Shown here: one piece after another, positions 8,377 through 16,509 of the stretch
Numbering within the stretch: the first letter of the stretch is position 1
Layout: each line of letters starts with the position of its first letter
Origin: Leucobacter chromiisoli
GTDB lineage: Bacteria; Actinomycetota; Actinomycetes; Actinomycetales; Microbacteriaceae
Assembly: GCF_016522505.1 (NCBI RefSeq)
Contig: NZ_JAEHOH010000007.1
Span: 1 to 64,000, forward strand
DNA: 64,000 bases
Direction: 5' to 3'
The notes under the pieces: generated by a model
Databases searched by the model: none
What the model saw: only the letters and a program-made list of their open reading frames with translations
Told to the model about the DNA's origin: nothing
Made by a program: the position numbers and the translations under genes

Positions 8377-8592
8377 TCAGCCGGTTGGTGACAGAAGCGT
8401 CTCGGTCTCAGCGTAGTATGCCTGCTCGACTTCGGCCGGGGTGCGCATGTCGAGTTCCCCGTGAAGTCGTTCATGGTTCCACCACCACACGTACTTAAGG
8501 GTCGCGAGCTCGACCTGCTCAACGGTCCGCCATGGCCCTTGCTGACGAATAAGCTCGGTCTTGTAGAGATTGTTGACCGCCTCAGCCATCGC
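8377..8592 (-). pseudogene. IS3-family transposase OrfB, C-terminal part
   Basis: 71 codons starting AMAEAVNNLYKTELIRQQGP, with the catalytic Glu in AMAEAV, and continuing through the usual WWWNHERLHGELDMRTPAEVE ending. It is read in frame from the cupredoxin lipoprotein start at 8748, so the open frame is a chimera of signal peptide plus transposase tail. It complements the piece at 5733-6425. Joined directly they lack one residue (usually Asn) of the family motif GDSxDNAxAE. Confidence 0.9.
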
Positions 8593-8601
8593 GTCGTAGG
8601 C
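8593..8601. repeat. 9-bp direct repeat, right copy
   Basis: Identical to 5724-5732 (GTCGTAGGC on the plus strand). It marks the cupredoxin/transposase junction on the right of the insertion. Confidence 0.75.
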
Positions 8602-8748
8602 CCGTACCGTGACGGCGGGGGCGGCGTCCTCGGCAGAGGGGGTGACCTCGGGCTTCGTGGCGGCACAGGCGGCGAGTCCTCCGAGCAGGCCGACTGTTAG
8701 GACGGCTCCGAGGGCGTGCACGAGGATGCGGCGAGTGTCGGCGTCCAT
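8593..8748 (-). pseudogene. Cupredoxin lipoprotein, N-terminal part
   Basis: 52 codons from the ATG at 8748, preceded by a GAGAG ribosome site. MDADTRRILVHALGAVLTV is followed by lipobox LAAC with Cys 28, so the intact protein would be a membrane-anchored lipoprotein. A Thr/Glu/Ala-rich linker then leads to VTVRAYD, where the transposase tail begins. It rejoins in frame with 5511-5732. The ancestral product would carry one type-1 copper outside the membrane, which fits the copper and cytochrome genes nearby. Confidence 0.86.
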
Positions 8749-8830
8749 GGTGTCTCTCTTACTCTCGATTTCTGGGTTAGTGTGGGCGTGCGACGCGGGA
8801 CTGCTCTCCCGGTGTCGACTCGGCGGCGCT

Positions 8831-9889
8831 CTACCGGGTTCCCCGCTCCTTCGGCGCGGAGGTGTGCTGGATGAGGTCGATGCGCTGCCGGCCGTACCCG
8901 CCCCGTGTGAAGACGCGCAGCGTGAGCCAGGCGAAGAGCGCAAGACCGGCGATCTGGCCGATCAGTCCGGCGGCGCTGCCGTCGCCTGTGGTCTGCGCGG
9001 TTTCCCCGGTGAGGCCCGACGCCATGATGCCGAAAGCGACGTAGTTGTTGACGACGTGGATCGCGATCGCTGCCTCGAGGCCGCCGGTGCGCCAGGTGAG
9101 CCAGGCGGATACTGCGCCAAGCAACCCGACGGCGAGGAGTCCCCAGATGTCGTAGATGTGGAGGGACGCGAAGCCGATCGAGGGGATCAGGATCGCGAAC
9201 CAGGGGTTTCTGAGCCAGGCTCCCAGCACCTGCATGAAGAGTCCCCGGAAGACGATCTCTTCGGCAGTGGATTGCAGCGGCACCAGGAGCAGCACGAGCA
9301 GCATCGATAGCAGCGCGGCGCGTGCATCGAAGGCAGTCTCGTTCGCAGCCGCTGCAGGGTCGGTGGCGGGCTCGAGGAGCACGCCTGCGGCGATACCGAC
9401 GAGGTTCATCACGGCGATCGCGAGCACGGAGATGACGAACAGTCGCCCGAGCAGCCCCCAGCGCATGCGGGCCGCGACTGACCAGATCAGGCCGATGGGC
9501 CGCATGCCGAGGACGAGCATCGCGAGCAGCACCGCCGGGAGCATGATGATGATCGACACCATGCTCACGAGTACCGAGACGGGCCGTTGGGTGTCGAGCG
9601 CCGCGGCAGTGCCGGCGGCGACCTGCGCCGGATAGTCGGGATCCGTGAGCAGGAGCACTGGGATGACGGCCACGGTGACTACCACGGTGAGGATGCCGAA
9701 GAAGGCCCCTGACAGCAGGAGCAGGGCGAGCGGTTTCCACCATCGGTAGGCGGAGGTGCCGCGCAGCAGGCTGTGGTAGTCGAGCGGTTCGGTCTCCATG
9801 ATGCGCAGCTGCGGCGGCGTGCCCCGTGCCCAGCCCCAGGACGGCGACACTGCAGACGGCGCGTGGGGCTCGGACTCGGGGCTGGACAT
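8831..9889 (-). CDS. CPBP (Abi/CAAX) family intramembrane metalloprotease
   Basis: A 352-residue multi-span protein with the CPBP motif EEIVFRGLFMQ (Glu-Glu and Arg) and two later His-containing helices (FASLHIYDIWG, AIHVVNNYVAFG) that complete the metal site. Family members are prenyl-protein proteases or of unknown substrate; some help in bacteriocin self-protection. It is the gene upstream of the interrupted cupredoxin on the same strand. A second, distinct CPBP gene lies in the copper operon at 11.1-11.9 kb, which suggests that this protease type is linked to the island's metal functions (inference). Confidence 0.9.
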   Translation of the reverse strand: MSSPESEPHAPSAVSPSWGWARGTPPQLRIMETEPLDYHSLLRGTSAYRWWKPLALLLLSGAFFGILTVVVTVAVIPVLLLTDPDYPAQVAAGTAAALDTQRPVSVLVSMVSIIIMLPAVLLAMLVLGMRPIGLIWSVAARMRWGLLGRLFVISVLAIAVMNLVGIAAGVLLEPATDPAAAANETAFDARAALLSMLLVLLLVPLQSTAEEIVFRGLFMQVLGAWLRNPWFAILIPSIGFASLHIYDIWGLLAVGLLGAVSAWLTWRTGGLEAAIAIHVVNNYVAFGIMASGLTGETAQTTGDGSAAGLIGQIAGLALFAWLTLRVFTRGGYGRQRIDLIQHTSAPKERGTR

Positions 9890-9910
9890 GCGGGGAACTG
9901 CGGTTGCGGC

Positions 9911-10300
9911 TCAGGCGGGGGCGTTCGTCGGCTGCTGCGCGCGGTAGCGGCGGGCGCGGACGAAGGAGGCGATGCCGACGGCGAGGAATACGAGGAGCAC
10001 GACGAAGGTGACGGTGCTCGCGATCACGGCGTTCGGTCGCTCGGCGGTGCCGGCGAAGAGTTCCCCGATCTTCATCACGTTCATCGCGGTGCCGGCGATG
10101 CCGAGGAGGGCGATCGCGAGGGCGGCGTGGATCGCGTGGCGGCGGGCTTTCGGCGCGCGTGAGATGACGGCTGCGACGAGGATGAGCACGCCGAGTGCGG
10201 AGGGGATGAGTGCGGTCATGCTGCTCGCGTCGGACGCGAAGTAGGCGACGACGCCGGTGGCGGTGAGGATGCCGCCGACGGCGAAGGTGAGTCCGGTCAT
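9911..10300 (-). CDS. Small four-helix membrane protein, unknown
   Basis: A 129-residue protein with four predicted membrane helices (TFAVGGILTATGVVAYFA, LIPSALGVLILVAAVI, HAALAIALLGIAGTAM, VIASTVTFVVLLVFLAVG). No catalytic motif is visible and the family is not recognised. The ATG at 10300 follows an AGGAAT-type site and leaves the divergent intergenic region with the CTACA-N3-TGTAG palindrome upstream. It may thus belong to the same metal-responsive regulon. It is 21 bp upstream of the CPBP gene and probably co-transcribed. Confidence 0.75.
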   Translation of the reverse strand: MTGLTFAVGGILTATGVVAYFASDASSMTALIPSALGVLILVAAVISRAPKARRHAIHAALAIALLGIAGTAMNVMKIGELFAGTAERPNAVIASTVTFVVLLVFLAVGIASFVRARRYRAQQPTNAPA

Positions 10301-10418
10301 GGTCAGTATTCCTTTCGCAGACGCCGCAGGGGTTCTGGGCCGCGCCGGGCGCCCGGGATGTCTCCTCCCCTCCCCCGGGTTCGGGGAACCTCGAGGGATG
10401 CGGGCCTTGGCCCGTACT

Positions 10419-10431
10419 CTACATGATGTAG
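10419..10431. promoter_or_regulatory. CTACA-N3-TGTAG palindrome (BlaI/CopY-type operator candidate)
   Basis: CTACATGATGTAG lies between the divergent genes 9911-10300 and 10448-11056. It matches the palindrome upstream of copZ (16458-16470) in arms and spacer length and in the following GA-x-GTA. The TACA/TGTA core is that bound by BlaI/MecI/CopY repressors, and a BlaI-type gene is present at 17332-17709. It probably controls both divergent genes. Confidence 0.65.
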
Positions 10432-10447
10432 ATGTAAGCTCGTGGGT

Positions 10448-11056
10448 ATGCTGGCTTCCCCGTGGAATCTGATTCTCACCGTCGTCTTCGCGTTCACCGG
10501 GGTGTACTGCCTCGTGCGCCTCATCGCGCACCGGCCCCCTCCCGGCGCGCGGCGCGGCCCGGTGCTCGAGTCGATGGCGATCCATCTCATGCACCTGGTG
10601 ATGAGCGCCGGGATGATCGCGATGTGCTGGATGATGTCGATTCCGGCGGCGTCGAACTGGGCGCAGATCGTGGTCTTCACCGTACTTGCGCTCGCCCTAG
10701 TGCCGGGGCTCTGGAAGGCGCCGTTGCCGGCCCGCCGCGTCGATCTCGCCGGGCATATCTGGCTCGCTGGCGCGATGGTGTGGATGATCGCGGCGATGCC
10801 GCTGCTCATGGCGGACATGGGCGGCGGGGAGCACGGTGGCGGCCACGGAGAGGCCGCTGATGAGGCGATGATGTTGGCGATGACCACCCCGGTGTGGGTG
10901 GACGTCGTCAACGTGGTGTTTGTGGCTGGAAGCGCAGCGATCGCACTGTGGTGGGCCTTCCGCGCGGCGACGGTTCGCGGGGATCGGTTGCACGCGCTCT
11001 GCCACTGCCTGATGGCGGCGGGGATGACGGCGATGCTGCTGCTCATGAACGGGTAG
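10448..11056 (+). CDS. DUF5134-like membrane protein, Met/His-rich
   Basis: A 202-residue protein with about six membrane helices that are unusually rich in Met (MHLVMSAGMIAMCWMMS). A periplasm-side loop reads MADMGGGEHGGGHGEAADEA. The Met/His pattern is typical of copper-handling membrane proteins, and similar proteins sit beside copper genes in actinobacteria. The function is not established. The ATG at 10448 was preferred to the GTG two codons upstream. Expression is probably under the palindrome at 10419-10431, 17 bp upstream. Its last codon is 9 bp from the convergent CPBP gene. Confidence 0.78.
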   Translation: MLASPWNLILTVVFAFTGVYCLVRLIAHRPPPGARRGPVLESMAIHLMHLVMSAGMIAMCWMMSIPAASNWAQIVVFTVLALALVPGLWKAPLPARRVDLAGHIWLAGAMVWMIAAMPLLMADMGGGEHGGGHGEAADEAMMLAMTTPVWVDVVNVVFVAGSAAIALWWAFRAATVRGDRLHALCHCLMAAGMTAMLLLMNG

Positions 11057-11064
11057 TCGGCCTG

Positions 11065-11880
11065 CTATGGCGCGACTTGGAAGAGAGTGGGCCAGAGCAG
11101 CAGCGCGAGCGGGTAGCCGACGAAGCTGACGATGTTGAGCAGCCAGTGCGCGACGATGAGCGGCAACGACCTCCCCCAGCGGTGGTAGACCCAGCCGAAG
11201 AGGAGCCCCATGACCACGTTGCCGATGAATGCGCCGATGCCCTGGTAGAGGTGGTAGCTGCCGCGCAGCAGTGCGCTTGAGACGATGGTGGAGATCGGGC
11301 CGACCCCGAGGCGTCGCATACGGTCGAAGAAGTAGGCGACGACGATGAGTTCCTCGCCGAGAGCTGCACGCAGGGCGGAGAGGATCAGCACGGGCACCGT
11401 CCACCAGTAGGCGTCGAGGGCGGTCGGTACGACGTTCGCGTTGATTCCGATGATGCGCGAGAAGAGGTAGAACGCGAGCCCCGGGATCCCGATCGCAGCC
11501 GCGAGCACGACACCCCAGCCGGTGTCTGCCAGCCACCACCGGCCGCCCCTGCCGGGGAGCCGTCCGAGGCCGAGGTTTCCCAGGTGCGGGGCCGCTGTGC
11601 GCCAGAGCAGATACGCCACGAGCGCGACGGGTGCGAGTTCCCCCACGAAGCCGAGCAGCTGGTAGGCGAGGTCGAAGAGGGGCTGCTCGGCCAGCGGCCG
11701 GTTGATGGTGGCGGTCTGGGAGGCGAGCGCGGTCTCCTGGCTGAGGCGGCGCAGGATCGTGATGATCGACTGCACGCCCGCGTAGCCGAAAGACAGTGCG
11801 AGCACGATCGCGAGCTCCCAGCGCAGTCGACGCTTCGAGATCGGGGCAACGTCGAAGCGCGCGTATTGGGGTGGTCGCAC
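11065..11880 (-). CDS. CPBP family intramembrane protease of the copper operon
   Basis: A 271-residue multi-span protein with a CPBP core: GEELIVVAYFFDRMRRLG (Glu pair), RGSYHLYQGIGAFIGN and the final SLPLIVAHWLLNIVSF, giving the Glu and His residues of the metal site. No ATG is available after the copA stop at 11895; the GTG at 11880 (VRPPQYARFDVAPISKRRLR) is the best start, 15 bp downstream of copA. It is the last gene of copZ > copD-ctaG > copA > CPBP. Its substrate is unknown; placement suggests a role in copper stress or processing of a membrane-bound partner. Confidence 0.85.
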   Translation of the reverse strand: MRPPQYARFDVAPISKRRLRWELAIVLALSFGYAGVQSIITILRRLSQETALASQTATINRPLAEQPLFDLAYQLLGFVGELAPVALVAYLLWRTAAPHLGNLGLGRLPGRGGRWWLADTGWGVVLAAAIGIPGLAFYLFSRIIGINANVVPTALDAYWWTVPVLILSALRAALGEELIVVAYFFDRMRRLGVGPISTIVSSALLRGSYHLYQGIGAFIGNVVMGLLFGWVYHRWGRSLPLIVAHWLLNIVSFVGYPLALLLWPTLFQVAP

Positions 11881-11894
11881 CTTTGAGAGCCCGT

Positions 11895-14135
11895 CTATAT
11901 CCGGCGGCGGTAGTTCTGCAGCCGAAGGCTGTTGAAGACGACGAGCACCGAGGAGAGTGCCATGGCGCCGGCGGCGATGAGGGGATTCAGTAAGCCGGCA
12001 GCGGCGATCGGGATCGCGGCGAGGTTGTAGCCGAACGCCCAGCCGAGGTTCACGCGGATGGTGCGAAGGGTGCGACGGGAGAGCTCGATCGCCTCGGGGA
12101 TCACGGCGAGGTCTTCCCGAACGAGGATGACGTCGGCCGATTTGAGGGCGATGTCGGTGCCGGAGACGACGGCGAGGCCGAGGTCGGCGGCGGCGAGGGC
12201 GACGGCGTCGTTGATGCCGTCGCCGACCATCGCGACCCGCTCTCCCGCCGCTTGCAGCTCGCGAATCGCATCGCCTTTCTCGGCGGGCAGCACTTCTGCG
12301 GAGACGCGGTCGATGCCGAGGGTGTCGGCGATCTCCTCTGCGGCCGTTCGGGAGTCGCCGGTGAGCAGCACGGTGGTGAGGCCCTGTTGCTGCAGCGCTT
12401 GGATTGCAGCACGGGCGTTCGGCTTGATGGTGTCGGCGAGTCCGAAGCGCCCGATCAGGCGTCCTGCCTGGGAGACGAACACGGTCGATTCCGTGGCGTC
12501 GGCCTCGGTGAGGTAGACGCGGGCGGCACCGGTCGAGACGCCCTGCTCGTCCAGGTAGGCGAGGCTGCCGATGTGGACGGTGTCGCCGGCGACGGTGCCG
12601 GAGGCGCCCCGGCCGGGCACGGCGATGAAGTCTCTGACGGGGTCGAGGTCGGCGATCTGCTGCTTCGCGGCCGCGACGATGGCACGGGCGATGAGGTGCT
12701 CCGATCCCTGCTCCACGGAGGCGGCGACGCGTAGCAGCTCGTGCTCGGCGACGCCGGGAACGGTGGCGATGCTGCGCACGGTCATCTCGCCGGTGGTGAG
12801 GGTACCGGTCTTGTCGAGCACCACGGTGGTGATCGTGCCGCTCGCCTCGAGCGCGTCCTGCCCCTTCACGAGGATGCCGAGGCTGGCGCCCCGGCCGATG
12901 CCGACCATGAGCGCGGTCGGAGTGGCGAGCCCGAGGGCGCATGGGCAGGCAATGATGAGGGTGGAGATCCCGATCCCGAAGGCCTCTTCAAAGGAGCGGC
13001 CGGCGAGCATCCACCCAGTGGTGACGAGGATGGCGAGAACGATCACTCCGGGTACGAAGTAGCGGGTGACGCGGTCGACGAGGGTCTGCACGCGGGCTTT
13101 GCGGGCCTGGGCTTGTTCGGCGAGGGCGGTCATCTGCGCGAGCTGGGTGTGTGCGCCGACCGAGCTCGTGCGCACTTCGAGGCGGCCGTTGGTGCTGATC
13201 GTGCCGCCGATCACCGCATCGCCGCTCGAGGCAGTGACGGGGAGCGGTTCGCCGGTGAGCATGCTGGCGTCGATGTCGGCGCTACCGACGATGATGGTGC
13301 CGTCGGCGGGGAGAGTTTCGCCGGGGAGCACGACGAACACGTCGTCGACGCGGAGTTCCGTGGCGGGCCTGATCTCCTCGGTGCCGTCGCGCTGGATGCG
13401 GACGTGCGTGGCGGCAAGCTCGCTGAGAGCGCCGAGCACGTCGCCGGCTTTGCGGCGTGAGCGGGTTTCGAAGTAGCGGCCGGCGAGCTGAAAGGTGGTC
13501 ATGCCGGCGGCGACGTCCAGATAGATGGCGTTTGCCCCCTCGGGAGTGGCGCCGATGCCAAGCCAGTATCCGGCCCCGCTCCCCTCGATACCGAGTAGCA
13601 GCGTCACAACCGACCAGCCGAAGGACGCGGCGATGCCGAGGGAGACGAGGGTATCCATGCTGACGTCGCCGTGGCGGAGGTTTCTGAGGGTGGCCTTGTG
13701 GAACGGCCAGGCCGCCCAGGTGACGATCGGCACGGCGAGGGCGACGCAGAGCCATTCCCAGCCGGGGAAGCGCCACTCGGGGACGAGGGCGAGCACGATC
13801 GTGAGATCCATGAGCGGCACGGTGAGCACGGCGGCGAGGATGAGCCGTCTGCGCAGCGAGGTGATGCGCACTTCGGTAGCGCGCTTTGACCAGGCGTCGT
13901 CGGCGTCGTCGTGGATGCGCGCCCCGTAGCCGGCTTTCTCGACGCGCTCGAGTGCTTCGCTCGCGCGAGCGGCGCCGAGGCCAGAGACGATGGCGCGCTC
14001 GGTCGCGTAGTTCACGCTCGCGGTGACACCCTCGATCTTGTTCAGGGCGCGCTCGACGCGTCCCGCGCAGGCGGCGCAGGTCATGCCTGAGACGTCGAGC
14101 TGCAACGGCTCGACGACGTCGGGGGCGAGGGTCAC
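11895..14135 (-). CDS. copA: Copper-translocating P1B-type ATPase
   Basis: A 746-residue pump. The N-terminal HMA domain has GMTC20AAC23, a helical segment pair and actuator loop TGEPLP precede the rest, the membrane metal site CPCALGLATP lies near residue 397, the phosphorylation motif DKTGTLTTG near residue 438, and GDGINDAVALAAAD near the C-terminus. CPC plus an MxCxxC domain indicates Cu(I) export from the cytoplasm. It overlaps the copD-ctaG stop by ATGA (14132-14135). CopZ, two genes upstream, is the natural chaperone. All core motifs are intact. Confidence 0.97.
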   Translation of the reverse strand: MTLAPDVVEPLQLDVSGMTCAACAGRVERALNKIEGVTASVNYATERAIVSGLGAARASEALERVEKAGYGARIHDDADDAWSKRATEVRITSLRRRLILAAVLTVPLMDLTIVLALVPEWRFPGWEWLCVALAVPIVTWAAWPFHKATLRNLRHGDVSMDTLVSLGIAASFGWSVVTLLLGIEGSGAGYWLGIGATPEGANAIYLDVAAGMTTFQLAGRYFETRSRRKAGDVLGALSELAATHVRIQRDGTEEIRPATELRVDDVFVVLPGETLPADGTIIVGSADIDASMLTGEPLPVTASSGDAVIGGTISTNGRLEVRTSSVGAHTQLAQMTALAEQAQARKARVQTLVDRVTRYFVPGVIVLAILVTTGWMLAGRSFEEAFGIGISTLIIACPCALGLATPTALMVGIGRGASLGILVKGQDALEASGTITTVVLDKTGTLTTGEMTVRSIATVPGVAEHELLRVAASVEQGSEHLIARAIVAAAKQQIADLDPVRDFIAVPGRGASGTVAGDTVHIGSLAYLDEQGVSTGAARVYLTEADATESTVFVSQAGRLIGRFGLADTIKPNARAAIQALQQQGLTTVLLTGDSRTAAEEIADTLGIDRVSAEVLPAEKGDAIRELQAAGERVAMVGDGINDAVALAAADLGLAVVSGTDIALKSADVILVREDLAVIPEAIELSRRTLRTIRVNLGWAFGYNLAAIPIAAAGLLNPLIAAGAMALSSVLVVFNSLRLQNYRRRI

Positions 14136-16192
14136 GACTGGGGCTCCTCTTCGCTCCGGGGCGCGGGTCGTCCAGGGCCTGCGGCTTGCCGTCGATTGGC
14201 GAGAGTTTCGAGCATCTTGTTGTAGTCGTCGAACTCCTCATCGCGGCCGGAGTCCAGGTGTCGATCCTTGCGGCGGGCCTCTTTCGCGTCCTGCCGCGAC
14301 CATTGGATGCCGAGCGCGATGATGACGAGCAGCAGCGGCAGCTCGCCGCCAGCCCAGGCGACGCCGCCGCCGAGGTATTGGGAGGCTTGGAGGTTTGTCC
14401 AGGGCAGCCCGAAGTAGAGGTAGAAGTTCTCCGCGATCCACTCGCCATCAGCCATCATCAGGATCACGCCGAAGAACGCGTGGAACGGCATCGCGGCGAG
14501 CACGAAGCCGAGCTTGCCGATGTGCGGGAGGGGGCGCGGCGGTCGGTCGACCCCGATTACGAGCCCGTAGAAGAGGTACCCGGCGATGATGAAGTGGACG
14601 TTCATGAGCTGGTGCGCCCAGTGGAACCGCATGCCCTCTTCGAAGATCCCGGTGAAGTACAGCCCGTAGTAGGAGCCGACGAAGAGCACGAACACGAACA
14701 GCGGGTTGTAGACGAGGCGGAGCGCCTTCCAGTGCAGCATCCAGGTGATCCAGAGGTGCAGGCCTGCTGGTCTGGTGGGGTCTGCGCGGGTCGCCCGCAG
14801 CAGCAGGGTGATGATGCCGCCCATCACCAGGAGGATCGGGGCGAGCATGTTCAGGCTCATGTGCACGATCATGTGCGTGCCGAAGTCGGGGGCGGAGTAC
14901 TTGCCGAAGCCCGAGCTCGTGGCGAAGACGATGACGCACCACCCGCCGATCCAGGAGACCGTGCGGCCGATCGGCCACCGGTCGCCGCGCGTGCATAGCA
15001 CGCGCACCGCCCAGAGGTAGGCGGCGATGGCGGCGATCGCGAGCACGATGAAGAGGAGATTGGGCCGCCAGTGCGTCAACCACACGAGCATCGAGGGTGC
15101 CTCGTCGACGTCGAAGCCGAGGAACACCTGGGAGATGCTGGTGGGCTGGAAGTAGTGGGGTGGCGGGATCCTCGTCATCGCCGCGGTGATCCCGATCCAT
15201 CCGGTGATCGCTAGGGTCGCGATGGCGGGCGGCAGGGCAGCGGGCTGTGCCGGGTTTGCGCGCTGGGCCGCGCGCCAGCCGAGCAGGGCGACGGTGAGGA
15301 GTGCCAGGCATGCCCAGCGTGCGAGGATCTGCCAGCCCGTCTCGGACTCGAGGAGGCTCGATCCGGCAAGCTTGAACCAGGTCAGAACGAGGTCGGTGGC
15401 GATGATGAGCGCAATGCCCGCGAGCACGAAGCTGGTGAGGCGGGTGACGATGACCGGGTCGAGGGTGCGGCCGCTCGCGGCGCGGATGGCGGCGATGAGG
15501 ATGACGCCGAAGACTGCTCCGGTGGCGAGGGTTTGATAGGTGCCGGCGTCGCTGCCGAGGTCGTGATTCGGGCCGACGAGGATCTGCCCGACGACCACGG
15601 GGGCGAGGATGCCGAAGCAGGTCACCCAGAGCGGGATGAGGAGTCCTGTCCACCGGGTGACGAACTGGCAGACGAGTGAGGTGATGACGGCGGCGACCAG
15701 CGACACCGTCCAGGCTCGCGGGAAGGCGCTCGTCTCGTAGAGGAAGGCGAATGCGCCCGGCTCCGTGAGACGCGCGAGGGGCATGCCGCTGCTGTCGAGC
15801 GATTCGAAGACCACCATGCCTGCCGACACCATCGCCCAGGCGACCGAGGCGATACGCAGCAGGGCGAGTTCGAGGCATGGCTCGATCCGTTTGGCCTGTT
15901 TGCCGCGAGCGTCACGGAAGAACAGGAGGTACAGCAGGGCGCCGAGGGTGAGCATGGCGGCGAGATCGCCGAGTCCCTGCCCGAGCGCGGTCGGCACGGC
16001 GACGTCGAAGCCAGGGAAGGTGAGGTAGATCTGTTCATAGGCGGCCGGCCCGATGCGGAGCGTGGCGACGATCGGGGGGACGATGATCGCAAGGAGACCG
16101 AATGCCGCGATCGCCAGAGCGACGGCGGTGCGACGTGGCGAGCGCTCCCGTGAGGCCTGAGCGGGCGTGGTCGTGGCCGCGCTGCTGCTCAT
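14132..16192 (-). CDS. CopD-CtaG fusion: copper import domain plus cytochrome oxidase copper assembly domain
   Basis: A 686-residue protein of about sixteen membrane segments. The N-terminal half resembles CopD/PcoD copper-resistance transporters. The C-terminal half (from about residue 330) is a caa3-type CtaG domain with FHWAHQLMNVHFIIAGYLFYG, MIVHMSLNMLAPILLVMG and MPFHAFFGVILMMADGEW, whose membrane His/Met clusters bind copper. The domain pair is known in actinobacteria and links copper uptake with delivery to cytochrome c oxidase. It overlaps both copZ and copA by ATGA, so the three are translated together. A free CtaG is encoded separately at 34.2-35.1 kb. Confidence 0.93.
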   Translation of the reverse strand: MSSSAATTTPAQASRERSPRRTAVALAIAAFGLLAIIVPPIVATLRIGPAAYEQIYLTFPGFDVAVPTALGQGLGDLAAMLTLGALLYLLFFRDARGKQAKRIEPCLELALLRIASVAWAMVSAGMVVFESLDSSGMPLARLTEPGAFAFLYETSAFPRAWTVSLVAAVITSLVCQFVTRWTGLLIPLWVTCFGILAPVVVGQILVGPNHDLGSDAGTYQTLATGAVFGVILIAAIRAASGRTLDPVIVTRLTSFVLAGIALIIATDLVLTWFKLAGSSLLESETGWQILARWACLALLTVALLGWRAAQRANPAQPAALPPAIATLAITGWIGITAAMTRIPPPHYFQPTSISQVFLGFDVDEAPSMLVWLTHWRPNLLFIVLAIAAIAAYLWAVRVLCTRGDRWPIGRTVSWIGGWCVIVFATSSGFGKYSAPDFGTHMIVHMSLNMLAPILLVMGGIITLLLRATRADPTRPAGLHLWITWMLHWKALRLVYNPLFVFVLFVGSYYGLYFTGIFEEGMRFHWAHQLMNVHFIIAGYLFYGLVIGVDRPPRPLPHIGKLGFVLAAMPFHAFFGVILMMADGEWIAENFYLYFGLPWTNLQASQYLGGGVAWAGGELPLLLVIIALGIQWSRQDAKEARRKDRHLDSGRDEEFDDYNKMLETLANRRQAAGPGRPAPRSEEEPQS

Positions 16193-16422
16193 CGTGCCCG
16201 CTCGCGGATGGCGGTGAGTTCGAAGCCGGCCTCGCTGACGGCCTGCGTGAGGGCGTTGGTGCTGAGGGGGTGGGCGACGTCGAGGATCACCCGGCCGGAG
16301 GTCACGTCGACGTCGACGTTCTCGACGCTGCTGAGCGCGCTGAGCACCGTGGTCAACGTCTGAGCGCAGTGGCTGCAGGTCATGCCGTTGACGGTGAGCT
16401 CCTGCTTGCTGGTCACGTCCAT
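16189..16422 (-). CDS. copZ: CopZ-type copper chaperone (HMA domain)
   Basis: A 77-residue single heavy-metal-associated domain with GMTC16SHC19 and a ferredoxin-like pattern (VENVDVDVTSGRVILDVAHP). It should bind Cu(I) in the cytoplasm and pass it to CopA. It is the first gene of the copper operon, with a perfect CTACA-N3-TGTAG palindrome 36 bp upstream of its ATG. The stop overlaps the next gene by ATGA. Confidence 0.95.
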   Translation of the reverse strand: MDVTSKQELTVNGMTCSHCAQTLTTVLSALSSVENVDVDVTSGRVILDVAHPLSTNALTQAVSEAGFELTAIRERAR

Positions 16423-16457
16423 CGCCGTCGTCCTCTCCTCGGGATACTCGCTTAAGA

Positions 16458-16470
16458 CTACAAGATGTAG
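16458..16470 (-). promoter_or_regulatory. CTACA-N3-TGTAG palindrome upstream of the copper operon
   Basis: CTACAAGATGTAG, a perfect 5-bp-arm inverted repeat 36 bp upstream of copZ. It shares its arms, spacer length and 3' extension (GA-C/T-GTA) with the site at 10419-10431. It is the best candidate operator for the BlaI-type repressor at 17332-17709. Confidence 0.7.
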
Positions 16471-16509
16471 ACGTACGCGAGCTTGGCGCGGGCAGCCGGC
16501 GCGACGAGG

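Larger units (their letters stand above)
5724..8601. mobile_element. Insertion of a permuted IS3-family element plus permease gene in a cupredoxin gene
   Basis: A 2.86-kb segment (5733-8592) bounded by a 9-bp direct repeat splits a cupredoxin gene. On the minus strand it reads: end of orfB, right inverted repeat, permease gene, left inverted repeat, orfA, start of orfB. The transposase gene is thus broken at its catalytic-Glu motif, with the halves in inverted order. Joining the segment's two ends recreates orfB in frame (GDSFD + AMAEAVNNLYKTEL). This is what a circle of one IS copy plus the permease would give if opened inside orfB on integration. The permease part is more AT-rich than its surroundings, which supports acquisition. 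Confidence 0.8.

Noticed and set aside
11882-12942. Upstream extension of the copper-operon CPBP frame
   Set aside because: The extension overlaps copA in another frame and is His/Arg-rich shadow; the protein begins at GTG 11880.
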